Source: DASYQD01 sp036005845 (GTDB taxonomy: Bacteria; Acidobacteriota; Thermoanaerobaculia; Multivoradales; JAIOJS01). Taken from it: DNA of 52,064 bases. Location of the stretch: assembly GCA_036005845.1 (NCBI GenBank), contig DASYQD010000034.1:1-52064 (forward strand), written 5' to 3'. A model generated the notes under the pieces. The model saw only the letters and a program-made list of their open reading frames with translations, had not been told where the DNA came from and ran no database searches. Below are positions 34,696 to 42,927 of this stretch, piece after piece (positions within the stretch are counted from its first letter, which is position 1; every line of letters begins with the position of its first letter). The position numbers were made by a program, and so were the translations under genes.

Positions 34696-37600
34696 GGGGC
34701 GGGCGCCGGGAGCGGGCGGCGACGGCGGCAGCGGCGGCGGTCGTGCTGGCGCTGCTGTGCGCGCCGAGCGTCGCGCGAGAGGCGGTGTCCACGCCGGGTG
34801 CGCCCGCGGCCGAGAGCACGCCGGCGGCGAGCGCGGTCACGCCGGCGTCGACCGCGCCGCTCGTCACCGGCGTCGAGCTGCTCAGCGACGCGCCGGTCGA
34901 CGACCTCGACGCCGCGCTCGACCTCGTCACCCTCGCCGTCGGCTCGCCCTACGACGAGCGCGAGGCGCGCCGCACGCTGCGCAACCTCGAAGCCAGCGGC
35001 CTCGCCGCCGAGGCGGAGATCTGGACACGGCCAGCAGAGCTGCCCGCCGGCTGCGAGGAAGGGCGGGGGCGCCCCTTGCCCCTGGAGGGGCAGGGGGTCG
35101 GGGGGTCAGGGGTGGAGCTAAACCCAGGGGAGGGGGTCGGGCGGGGGGAGGCAGCGCGCTGTGCGCGCGGGGTGGTGGTGATGGCGGCGATCTGGACCAA
35201 CGTGCTCGTCGAGTCGGTGGAGATCACCGGCGAAGACCGCGGCCTGGCGATTGAGACGCTGCGCGGCGAGCTGCAAGTACAGGAAGGCGAGCCGCTGGTC
35301 GAGGATCGCGTCGTGCGCAGCGTCTTCCGCCTGCTCGACCGCTACCGCGCCGAGGGCTACTTCGACGCCACCGCGCGCACCAAGGTGGCAGTCGACGAGG
35401 CGCGCAAGCGCGCGCGCATCGCCTTCGCCGTCGCCGCCGGACCGCGCGCGAAGATCGGCCAGGTGGCGGTCGACGGCGCGCTGAGTCCGTCCGAGTCGGC
35501 GCGGCCCGAAGCCGCGCTCGGCCCCTTCGAGCCGGCGCGTCTCGTCGGCGTTTTACGCGCGCGTCCCGGCGAGAGCTACCGCCAGTCCACGGTGCGCGAC
35601 GATGCCGAACGGCTGCGCCGGTGGCTGCACGAGCAGGGCTACCGCCAAGCCGAGGTGGAGCTGCTCTCCGAGCGCTACGACCGCCAGGACCACCTCGTCG
35701 ACCTCGCATACCGCGTCGACGTCCACGGCAAGGTGACGGTGCGCGTCGAAGGCGCCGACCTGCGCACGCTGCGGCGCAAGGACCTGCTGCCCTTCCTCGG
35801 CGACCAGGGCTACGACGAGGCGGTGGTGCTGCAATCGGAGGCGCGCATCACCCGCTTCTACCAGGAGAGCGGCCACTACCGCGCCAAGGTCGAGCACCGC
35901 GAGGAGCGTCGCGGCGAGGACGTCGACCTCACCCTGGTGGTCGTGCCCGGACCGGAGTACACGCTGCGCCAGATGCGCTTCACCGGCAACGACGGCGTGC
36001 CGGAGTCGAAGCTGCGCGCACTGATGACGACCGGCGAGAAGCGCCTGCTCGTCGCCGGCAGCGGCAAGCTGATCGACGAAGTGCTCACCGCGGATCTCGA
36101 GAACGTGCGCTCGTACTACGCGCTGTCGGGATGGACGCAGGCGAAGGTGGGGCCGCCGGAGGTCACCGAAGAGGGCGACCACCAGCTCGTGCTGACCATC
36201 CCCATCGTCGAAGGCCCACGCACGCGCGTCGTCGACCTCGCCATCGACGGCGTCAAATCGCTCGACCTCGCGGCGCTGCGCAAGGCGCTGCCGCTGCAGG
36301 CCGGCGGGCCGTTCCACCCGCGGCTGCTCGACGAGACGCTCGACTTGGTGCGCGGCCGCTACGAAGGCGAGGGCTACCCGTACGCGCAGGTCTCGGCGAC
36401 CACGGACTGGAACGAGGACCACACCCTCGTCGACGTCATCCTGCGCGTGCTCGAAGGGCCGCAGCAGGTGGCGGCCAACGTCATCGTCCGCGGCAACCGC
36501 CGCACCGACACCGGCGTCGTGCGCATGCTCGCCGGGGTGTCGCGCGGCGAGCCGATCTCGCGGCGGCGGCTGCTCGAGGTGCAGCGCAACCTCTACCGCG
36601 TCGGCATCTTCTCGCGCGTCGACGTGACGCTGGCGCCGTCATCCGACAGCGTGCGCGAGCGCGACGTGGTGATCGAGGTCGACGAGGGGAGGAACCAGCG
36701 CGTCGCCTACGGCGTCGGCTACGACTCCGAGGAGGGGATCGGCGGGCTCACCAGCTACTCGCACGGCAACCTGCTCGGCCGCGCGCTGCACTTCCAGCTC
36801 GACGGCCGCGCCTCGCAGCGCACGCAGCGATTCCGGTTGCTGTTGCAGCAGCCTTATTGGGGCGGCCAGTGGCCGGGCTCGATCAACTACCTGCTCTACA
36901 AGGAGTCGGAGCGACGGCGCACCTTCCGCGTCGAGCAGCGCGGCGCGCAGGCCGAGCTGGCGCGCGGGCGCGGCCGGCTGCGCTTCAGCCTGTTCACCGA
37001 CTATCGCCAGGTGGCGCTCGGGGCCGGTGACGATCGCCTCGACCTCTCGGAGCTGTCGCTCGACGACCAGCGCGCGTTCCAGGACATCAAGATCCTCTCC
37101 TTCGTGCCGCGCGTGGTGTGGGACGAGCGCGACGACCCGATCGACGCCCATCGCGGCAGCCAGCTCATCGCGCAGGCGAAGTACGCCGTGCCGGCGAGCG
37201 GCATCGCCGAGGAGCACTTTTTCGAGCTCTTCGGACAGCTCGTGCACTATTGGGACCTGAGGAAGCTCGGCGTGCTGGCGGCGAGCGCGCGCGCCGGCGG
37301 CATCGAGCCGCTGGGCGGCCAACCGGTGTCGATCGCCGAGCGCTTCTTCGCCGGCGGCCGCACCACGCATCGTGCATACGGGCGCGACGAGCTGGGCATC
37401 CCGGGCGAGACGCTGCTGGCGGGGAAGCCGGTGGGCGGCAAGGGGCTGCTGCTGTTCAACTTCGATTACCGCTTCCCGCTGGCGGGGGCGCTGGGCGGGA
37501 CGGTGTTCTTCGACGCTGGCAACGTGTGGGCCGATTGGCGGGACGTGGAGTTGCGGGAGATCAAGAGCGGCGCCGGGCTCGGCGTGCGGTACCTGACGCC

Positions 37601-37697
37601 GATTGGGCCGTTGCGGGTGGAGATGGGATGGAAGCTGGATCGGGAGCATGGGGAGCCGAAAAGCGCGGTGTTGGTGAGCTTCGGCAACGCGTTCTAA
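34692..37697 (+). CDS. tamA: TamA/BamA-like outer-membrane assembly protein (Omp85 family), with an in-frame repeat insertion
   Basis: 1001 residues from TTG 34692, chosen because GGGAG lies 8 bases upstream and the TTGA overlap couples it to tamB; GTG 34677 is the alternative. The signal peptide (AAAAAVVLALLCAPSVA) is followed by about five or six POTRA-like domains (for example MRFTGNDGVPESKLRALMTT; ANVIVRGNRRTDTGVVRMLA) and a 16-strand barrel ending GNAF with the terminal Phe that outer-membrane barrels use as an assembly signal. Residues about 124-160 are encoded by repeat copy B and split the first POTRA between AGCEEG and VVVMAAIWTN. The TamA/TamB pairing points to envelope assembly or lipid traffic. 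Confidence 0.92.
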   Translation: MRGGRRERAATAAAAAVVLALLCAPSVAREAVSTPGAPAAESTPAASAVTPASTAPLVTGVELLSDAPVDDLDAALDLVTLAVGSPYDEREARRTLRNLEASGLAAEAEIWTRPAELPAGCEEGRGRPLPLEGQGVGGSGVELNPGEGVGRGEAARCARGVVVMAAIWTNVLVESVEITGEDRGLAIETLRGELQVQEGEPLVEDRVVRSVFRLLDRYRAEGYFDATARTKVAVDEARKRARIAFAVAAGPRAKIGQVAVDGALSPSESARPEAALGPFEPARLVGVLRARPGESYRQSTVRDDAERLRRWLHEQGYRQAEVELLSERYDRQDHLVDLAYRVDVHGKVTVRVEGADLRTLRRKDLLPFLGDQGYDEAVVLQSEARITRFYQESGHYRAKVEHREERRGEDVDLTLVVVPGPEYTLRQMRFTGNDGVPESKLRALMTTGEKRLLVAGSGKLIDEVLTADLENVRSYYALSGWTQAKVGPPEVTEEGDHQLVLTIPIVEGPRTRVVDLAIDGVKSLDLAALRKALPLQAGGPFHPRLLDETLDLVRGRYEGEGYPYAQVSATTDWNEDHTLVDVILRVLEGPQQVAANVIVRGNRRTDTGVVRMLAGVSRGEPISRRRLLEVQRNLYRVGIFSRVDVTLAPSSDSVRERDVVIEVDEGRNQRVAYGVGYDSEEGIGGLTSYSHGNLLGRALHFQLDGRASQRTQRFRLLLQQPYWGGQWPGSINYLLYKESERRRTFRVEQRGAQAELARGRGRLRFSLFTDYRQVALGAGDDRLDLSELSLDDQRAFQDIKILSFVPRVVWDERDDPIDAHRGSQLIAQAKYAVPASGIAEEHFFELFGQLVHYWDLRKLGVLAASARAGGIEPLGGQPVSIAERFFAGGRTTHRAYGRDELGIPGETLLAGKPVGGKGLLLFNFDYRFPLAGALGGTVFFDAGNVWADWRDVELREIKSGAGLGVRYLTPIGPLRVEMGWKLDREHGEPKSAVLVSFGNAF
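35061..35171 (+). repeat. GC-rich interspersed repeat, copy B (inside tamA, in frame)
   Basis: About 111 bases that match copy A at 21971-22080 in order and orientation: GGGCGGGGGCGCCCC, then a TGCCCC-TGGA-GGGGCA hairpin, GGGGGGTCAGGGGTG, GGGGAGGGGGTCGGG, and the terminal GCGCGC-TGT-GCGCGC hairpin (35154-35168). Its length is a multiple of three or nearly so and no stop appears in the tamA frame, so the gene stays open and gains Gly/Arg/Pro-rich residues. Confidence 0.85.
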
Positions 37698-37795
37698 GAA
37701 GAGAACTGAGGACGAGACGACGAGGGCGTGCACTGCGGCCGGCGGTTGCGCATCTCGGCGGCGCCGCGCTGTGGGTCCCCGCCTGCCCGTCGGTA

Positions 37796-37829
37796 TCCCA
37801 CCGTGCTCGCTTCGCTGCGCGCGGTGGGA
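37796..37829 (+). repeat. Hairpin in the tamA-ribBA gap
   Basis: TCCCACCG (37796-37803) pairs with CGGTGGGA (37822-37829), an 8-bp stem with an 18-base loop containing TCGCTTCGCT. The 244-base gap (37698-37941) contains other short GC-rich palindromes but no gene and no FMN riboswitch. No T-tract follows. Confidence 0.6.
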
Positions 37830-37941
37830 GCCCTCCGCCGGGCGCGCCCTCTCGCGCGGCGCCGCCGAGCGCAACCGCCTCCGCTAGTGAGCTTTGCTGG
37901 CACGCGCCGCATCGCGGCATGACTGGTAAGCTCTGAGACCC

Positions 37942-39171
37942 ATGAGCGAACCGCGGGCCCGCCGAGCTGGTGGTTTCGCCTCTATCGAGGAGGCGTTCGC
38001 GGAGCTGCGGGCTGGGCGGTTCGTGATCATCGTCGACGACGAGGATCGGGAGAACGAAGGGGATCTCGCCATCGCGGCGGAGATGGTGACGCCGGCGGCG
38101 ATCAACTTCATGGCGATGCATGGGCGCGGGTTGATTTGCTTGGCCTTGACGGAGGAGCGGTGTGATGCGTTGCGGTTGCCGTTGATGGTGGAGCGCAACA
38201 CGTCGACGTACGGCACGGCGTTCACGGTGTCGATCGAGGCGAAGGGGAAGGTGACGACGGGGATCTCGGCTGCCGACCGCGCGGCGACGGTGCTGGCGGC
38301 GATCGATCCGTTGACGCGGCCCGACGACTTGGTGCGGCCGGGGCATGTCTTCCCGCTGCGGGCGAGGAAGGGTGGTGTGCTGAAGCGCGCCGGGCAGACG
38401 GAGGCGTCGGTGGACCTCGCAGCGCTCGCCGGCCTCACGCCTGCGGCGGTCATCTGCGAGATCATGAACGAGGACGGCAGCATGGCGCGGGTGCCGGAGC
38501 TGGCGCGGTTCGCCGAGCGCCACGGCCTGCGCATGGTCGCGGTCTCCGACCTCGTCGACTACCGGCTGCGCCACGAGACGATCGTCGAGCGCATCGCGTC
38601 GCCGCTGGTGCCGACGCCGTGGGGCGAGCTCCGGGTGCATGCGTATCGCTCGCAGCTCACCGGCGAGGAGCACTTGGCGCTGGTGCGCGGCACGATCCGG
38701 CCGGACGACGCGGTGCTGGTGCGCGTCCACAGCCAGTGCCTCACCGGCGACCTCTTCGGCTCCGAGCGTTGCGATTGCGGATTGCAGCTCCACACGGCGC
38801 TGGATCGGATTCAGGAGGAGGGGCGCGGCGTCCTGCTATACCTGTTGCAGGAGGGGCGCGGCATCGGCCTCGTCAACAAGCTGCGCGCCTACGAGCTGCA
38901 GGAGCAGGGGCACGACACGGTGGAGGCCAACGAGCGGCTGGGCTTCCTGCCCGACCACCGCGACTACGGCATCGGCGCGCAGATCTTGCGCGACCTCGGC
39001 GTGCGGCGGTTGCGGCTGATGACCAACAACCCGAAGAAGAGCCGCGAGCTCGCGGCCTACGGCATTGACGTCGTCGAGCGGGTGCCGCTCGAGGTGCCGC
39101 CGACCGAGAGCAGCCGCGAGTACCTGCGCGCCAAGCGCGACAAGCTCGGGCACCTGCTGAGCCTGGTGTAG
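37942..39171 (+). CDS. ribBA: Bifunctional 3,4-dihydroxy-2-butanone-4-phosphate synthase/GTP cyclohydrolase II
   Basis: 409 residues. The RibB half (about 10-210) has DDEDRENEGDLAIAAEMV, HGRGLICLALT, TGISAADRA, RPGHVFPL and HTEAS-type GQTEASVDLA. The RibA half (about 211-409) has HSQCLTGDLFGSERCDCG with three Cys for zinc near 265-278, and QEGRGIGLVNKLRAYELQ. It makes two riboflavin precursors from ribulose-5-phosphate and GTP in the cytosol. No other rib genes are in the window and no FMN riboswitch is seen upstream. Confidence 0.96.
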   Translation: MSEPRARRAGGFASIEEAFAELRAGRFVIIVDDEDRENEGDLAIAAEMVTPAAINFMAMHGRGLICLALTEERCDALRLPLMVERNTSTYGTAFTVSIEAKGKVTTGISAADRAATVLAAIDPLTRPDDLVRPGHVFPLRARKGGVLKRAGQTEASVDLAALAGLTPAAVICEIMNEDGSMARVPELARFAERHGLRMVAVSDLVDYRLRHETIVERIASPLVPTPWGELRVHAYRSQLTGEEHLALVRGTIRPDDAVLVRVHSQCLTGDLFGSERCDCGLQLHTALDRIQEEGRGVLLYLLQEGRGIGLVNKLRAYELQEQGHDTVEANERLGFLPDHRDYGIGAQILRDLGVRRLRLMTNNPKKSRELAAYGIDVVERVPLEVPPTESSREYLRAKRDKLGHLLSLV

Positions 39172-39200
39172 CCGGCACGGAGCCGGCTCATCCGCGGAGC

Positions 39201-40520
39201 GTGGCGACCAGGGATCTCGACAGGCCAGCCGCCGCGGACGCCAGCCGCGCTGGCGCGGCGGCGATGACGGCGGAGCGTGCACCCATTCGTATCCTGTGGG
39301 TCGCAACCAAAGCGCCTTGGCCGCCTCGCGACGGTGGGCGCCTGTTGCAGCTCGAGACGCTGCGGCTGCTGGCCGCGCACGACGGTGCGGGCGAGCGCTC
39401 GGTGGAGGTGGAGCTGGTGGCGCCGGCGCCGCGCCGCGAGCACGCGGCGATTGAGGCTGCCCTGGCGCCGCTGTGCCGGCCGCGTCTGGTCGACGCGCGA
39501 CCGTTGCCGCTGCCGTTGGCTGTGCTTCGTGCGGCGCGCCGCCGCGAGCCGGTGACGGCGGCGCGTCATCGCCTCGGCGCGGTGGCGCGCGAGGTAGTCC
39601 GCGCCGCGGCCGCGCGCGCCGTCGACGTCGTCCACGCGGAGCAGGTGCAGGCGATGCCGCAGGCGCTCGCCGCGGGGCGGCCGGTCCTGCTGCGAGCGCA
39701 GAACGTGGAGAGCGAGCTGTGGCGGGGCGCGCATCCGGGTGTCGGCGGCACCGAGCGCGGCCTCGCCTCGGCGAGACCGACCGCCGGCGCCCGCGGATCG
39801 TTGCGCCACCACGAAGCCTCGCGCGTCGAGCGCTGGGAAGCGGCGATGCTGCGGCGTGCGGCGCTCACCCTCGCCGTCACCGAACGCGATGCCGCAGCGC
39901 TGGCCGCGTTGGCGCCGGGCGCGCGCGTCGAGGCGCTGCCGGTGCCGTTCCCGGCCGAGCTGCCCGCGGGTCCGCCTTTGGCCAGCGAGCCCGCGATCTC
40001 GCTCCTCGCCGGCGCCGGCTGGCAGCCCAACCGCGAAGGCGCCGAGGCGTTCGTCCTGCGCTCCTGGCCGCTGGTCCGCCACTCGCTTCCGTCCGCGCGA
40101 CTTCACCTCTTCGGCGACGTCCGAGCCGCGGGTGAAGGCGTCGTCCGCCACGCAGCGCCGCACGATGCTGGCGTCGCCTTCGCCGCCGGCAGCATCCTCG
40201 TCGTGCCGCTCGCCGTTGCCTCCGGCGTGCGCATGAAGGTGCTCGAGGCGTGGGCGCGCGGCGTACCCGTCGTCGCCACGCCCGCCGCAGCTGCCGGCCT
40301 CGACGCCGCGCACGGCGACGAGCTGCTGATCGCCGACATGGGCGAGCCGCTCGCGAACGCGCTCGTGACGCTCGCGCGCGACGCCGCGCTCAGGGCGCGT
40401 CTGGTGCGCTCGGCTCGCGAGCTGCTGCGTCGCCGTCACGATCCGCGAGCGCTGCGGGCGCGGCTGCTCGCCGGCTACGCCGCCGCCGCCGCGACGGCGT
40501 CTGGTCGCGATTCGCGGTGA
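39201..40520 (+). CDS. Glycosyltransferase, GT4-like (GT-B fold)
   Basis: 439 residues from GTG 39201; ATG 39264 (MTAERAPIRILWVATKAPWP) is an alternative that removes a disordered 21-residue leader. The N-terminal half has WVATKAPWPPRDGGRLLQLE, and the C-terminal half SLLAGAGWQPNREGAEAF, FGDVRAAGEG and the nucleotide-sugar segment VASGVRMKVLEAWARGVPVV. The order resembles the PEP-CTERM/exosortase-associated sugar transferases, as does the product of 48436-49596. It is likely a polysaccharide-building enzyme. The last 131 bases overlap the convergent O-antigen ligase gene. Confidence 0.85.
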   Translation: MATRDLDRPAAADASRAGAAAMTAERAPIRILWVATKAPWPPRDGGRLLQLETLRLLAAHDGAGERSVEVELVAPAPRREHAAIEAALAPLCRPRLVDARPLPLPLAVLRAARRREPVTAARHRLGAVAREVVRAAAARAVDVVHAEQVQAMPQALAAGRPVLLRAQNVESELWRGAHPGVGGTERGLASARPTAGARGSLRHHEASRVERWEAAMLRRAALTLAVTERDAAALAALAPGARVEALPVPFPAELPAGPPLASEPAISLLAGAGWQPNREGAEAFVLRSWPLVRHSLPSARLHLFGDVRAAGEGVVRHAAPHDAGVAFAAGSILVVPLAVASGVRMKVLEAWARGVPVVATPAAAAGLDAAHGDELLIADMGEPLANALVTLARDAALRARLVRSARELLRRRHDPRALRARLLAGYAAAAATASGRDSR

Positions 40521-41895
40521 CCGGCGCGCCGACGGCGGCGCCGACGAGCACCGCCAGCCCCAGCGCGTTGGCCGGGATGGTGAGCCCGAAGTCGAGCGCC
40601 GAGTGGACGGCGGCGGCGGCGAGCGCACCGTAGCCGGCTAGCGCTGCCGCGCGGTCCTCGCCGCGGTTGTCGCCGCCGAGCACCTGGAAGAGCCGGCGCA
40701 CGGCGGCCACCAGCCCGGCGAGCAGCAGCAGCGCGCCGGGAAGGCCGAGCGTCGCCAGCGCCTCCAACCAATCGTTGTGCGCGTGCCACCAGCCGCCGGG
40801 GATCGACGCCGGCTGCACCATCGGAAAGGCGTCGCGAAAGCTCGCCATGCCGGTGCCCGTCCACGGGAAGCGCTGCCAGAGCTCCCACGTCGCGGCGTAG
40901 GCGGTGCGCCGCGAGTTCCAGGTCAGCTCGTAGGGCGAGGTGGAGAGCCAGCGCCCGAGCCCCTCCTGCAGCCCGACCGCAGCGACGGTGCCGATGCCGA
41001 GCACGGCGAGCCCGAGGCCGGCCGGCGCGAGCCCCCACCGCCGCTTGCGCAGCGCCGCCGCCGCGCCCTGCGCCGCGGTGGCGAGCACGGCCCCGAGCAA
41101 CCCCGCGCGCGAGCCGGTGAAGGCGATGGAAGCGAAGAAGCCGAGCCAGACGATGAGCGCCGGGCCGACCAGCAGCAGCCGCCGTTCCAGCGTCTCGGCG
41201 CCGCGCGCGCGACGGAGCGACCACCAGAGCCAGGCGAAGGCGGTGACCAACGCCAGCTCGAGGAAGAGCGCCAGGTGGTCGGGGTTGATGAAGGTGCCGC
41301 GCAGGCGTCCCGGCCCGCCGTGCACGGTGACACCCCAGAGCGTCGACTCGCCGGCGGTCCAACGGTGGGTGCCGTAGAGCACCTCGACGGTGGCGGCGAG
41401 AAGCATCGCCAGCGCCAGTGCCCGCCGCGCCCAGCGCCGCCGGCTGACGGCCGCGCCGGCGAAGAGCGCCGCGCCGACCGCCGCCCACCAGAGGGCGTTG
41501 CGGCGCGACAGGTCGGGCGCCAGCGACAGCGGCATGCGAGCCGGCGGGCGCGCGCCGGTGAGCGCCGCCGCCGCCGTGCGCAGCTCCGCCGCCCGCGGCG
41601 ACAGCGCTCGCACCACGCCGGCCGGCAGCGGTAGGGCCTGCACCAAGCCCCACGCCGCCACCAGGATCAGGGCCGCCGCCGCCGCGCGGCCGCCCATCCC
41701 CAACCCTCCCTCCCGCCGCTGGAGCAGCGCGAACAGCAGCGCCGCCGCGCACCCTGCCTGCAGTGACGCGCGGGCCTCGAAGGTGACGCTACCGAACGGC
41801 AGCGGCGCCCAGATCAACAGGGCGCACAACGCCAGAAGTGCCAGCAACAACGGGAGATCGCGTATCATGGAGTGGAAACCGATGAGCGCCGTCAT
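40390..41895 (-). CDS. O-antigen ligase/polymerase family membrane protein
   Basis: 501 residues from ATG 41895 (GGAG three bases upstream); ATG 41868 would start MIRDLPLLLALLALCALLIW and is also possible. About 10-12 hydrophobic helices are seen. The Wzy_C domain is marked by FTGSRAGLLGAVLAT and, in the large periplasmic loop, FPWTGTGMASFRDAF and WWHAHNDWLEALATLGLPG. Such proteins polymerise or ligate undecaprenyl-linked glycans at the periplasmic face. After the last helix comes a 40-residue Arg/Ala-rich tail that exactly covers the 131-base overlap with the glycosyltransferase on the other strand, suggesting that the tail is a read-through extension with no conserved role. Confidence 0.88.
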   Translation of the reverse strand: MTALIGFHSMIRDLPLLLALLALCALLIWAPLPFGSVTFEARASLQAGCAAALLFALLQRREGGLGMGGRAAAAALILVAAWGLVQALPLPAGVVRALSPRAAELRTAAAALTGARPPARMPLSLAPDLSRRNALWWAAVGAALFAGAAVSRRRWARRALALAMLLAATVEVLYGTHRWTAGESTLWGVTVHGGPGRLRGTFINPDHLALFLELALVTAFAWLWWSLRRARGAETLERRLLLVGPALIVWLGFFASIAFTGSRAGLLGAVLATAAQGAAAALRKRRWGLAPAGLGLAVLGIGTVAAVGLQEGLGRWLSTSPYELTWNSRRTAYAATWELWQRFPWTGTGMASFRDAFPMVQPASIPGGWWHAHNDWLEALATLGLPGALLLLAGLVAAVRRLFQVLGGDNRGEDRAAALAGYGALAAAAVHSALDFGLTIPANALGLAVLVGAAVGAPVTANRDQTPSRRRRRSRRAAAPAALADRDGDAAAREPSAPDAP

Positions 41896-42007
41896 TATCT
41901 CCGAAGGCTGCCGTGAGGTCTCGGCACCGGGCGAAGCTCCTGCCTCCAATCGCGTCACGCGACGCGCCGCGGAATATGGAGCGCTGTGCGAGGGTTCACA
42001 GCCTGCG

Positions 42008-42904
42008 ATGGTCTCCAGGCGCCGGATCTCGCGTCGGCAGAGCCGCGCTTCGCGCAGCGCGTGGTCGGGCCTGTGGCTGCTCGCCGTCTCGGCGCTCCTC
42101 ACCACCGGGGCGCTGGTGCCCTCCACCCTCCTGGCGCAGGTGACCGACTACCGCATCGGCCCCCAGGACGTGCTGTCGATCAAGGTCTACGAGACGCCGG
42201 AGCTCAACGCCGATGACCTCCGCGTCTCCACCGAAGGCAAGATCTCGCTGCCCAACGCCGGCGCCATCGCGGTCGCCGGCCTCACCGAGGCCGAGGCGGG
42301 CCTCGAGGTCGAGCGCGTGCTCGAGCAGTGCTGCGTCAATCGCGCCACGGTGACGGTGCGGGTCAAGGAGTACCGGTTCAAGCCGATCGCCGTCATCGGC
42401 GCCGTCGGCCGCCCGGGGCCGATCGCCTCCTCGGGACGCCTGACGCTGCTCGACGTGCTCACCGCCGCCGGTGGCATCGGCGCCCAGCACGGCGACGTCG
42501 TCCACATCATCCGCCACGGCGACAACGGCATCTCCGACCAGCTCACCGTGCGGCTGGACGATCTCCTGGTGCGCGGCGAGCAGCGCTGGAACGTGCCCAT
42601 CCTGCCCGGCGACCTCATCAACGTGCCCGCCGACGTCGAGGTCACCGTCTTCTGCCTCGGCGAGGTAGCCCACCCGGGCGCCGTCAGCTTCAAGAGCTCC
42701 GACCGCATGACGCTGCTCACCGCCATCGCCCACGCCGGCGGCCTCACCGACCGCGCCTCCTACAAGCTGGTGATCAAGCGCGAGGGCGCGGGCAGCCTCG
42801 TCGAGGAGATCCCCGTCGACTACAAGGCGGTGCTCGCCGGCCGCGCCCCCGACCCCACCCTCAAGGAGGGTGACGTCGTGGTGGTCAAGGAGTCGTTCTT
42901 CTGA
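42008..42904 (+). CDS. Polysaccharide export protein, Wza-like (SLBB domains)
   Basis: 298 residues from ATG 42008, with a basic start and signal peptide (LWLLAVSALLTTGALVPSTL, LAQ). The Poly_export domain is YRIGPQDVLSIKVYETPELN, and two SLBB-type units follow (IAVIGAVGRPGPIASSG; VTVFCLGEVAHPGAVSFKSS). It has no lipobox Cys, unlike classical Wza. Such proteins form the outer-membrane exit of capsule or exopolysaccharide. It is divergent from the O-antigen ligase gene (112-base gap) and followed by the autokinase gene after 23 bases. Confidence 0.92.
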   Translation: MVSRRRISRRQSRASRSAWSGLWLLAVSALLTTGALVPSTLLAQVTDYRIGPQDVLSIKVYETPELNADDLRVSTEGKISLPNAGAIAVAGLTEAEAGLEVERVLEQCCVNRATVTVRVKEYRFKPIAVIGAVGRPGPIASSGRLTLLDVLTAAGGIGAQHGDVVHIIRHGDNGISDQLTVRLDDLLVRGEQRWNVPILPGDLINVPADVEVTVFCLGEVAHPGAVSFKSSDRMTLLTAIAHAGGLTDRASYKLVIKREGAGSLVEEIPVDYKAVLAGRAPDPTLKEGDVVVVKESFF

Positions 42905-42927
42905 AGCCGCTCGCCGCGCCGCCCGAG

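Noticed and set aside
37698..37941. Possible FMN riboswitch before ribBA
   Set aside because: The conserved RFN boxes are absent; only GC-rich palindromes are seen.
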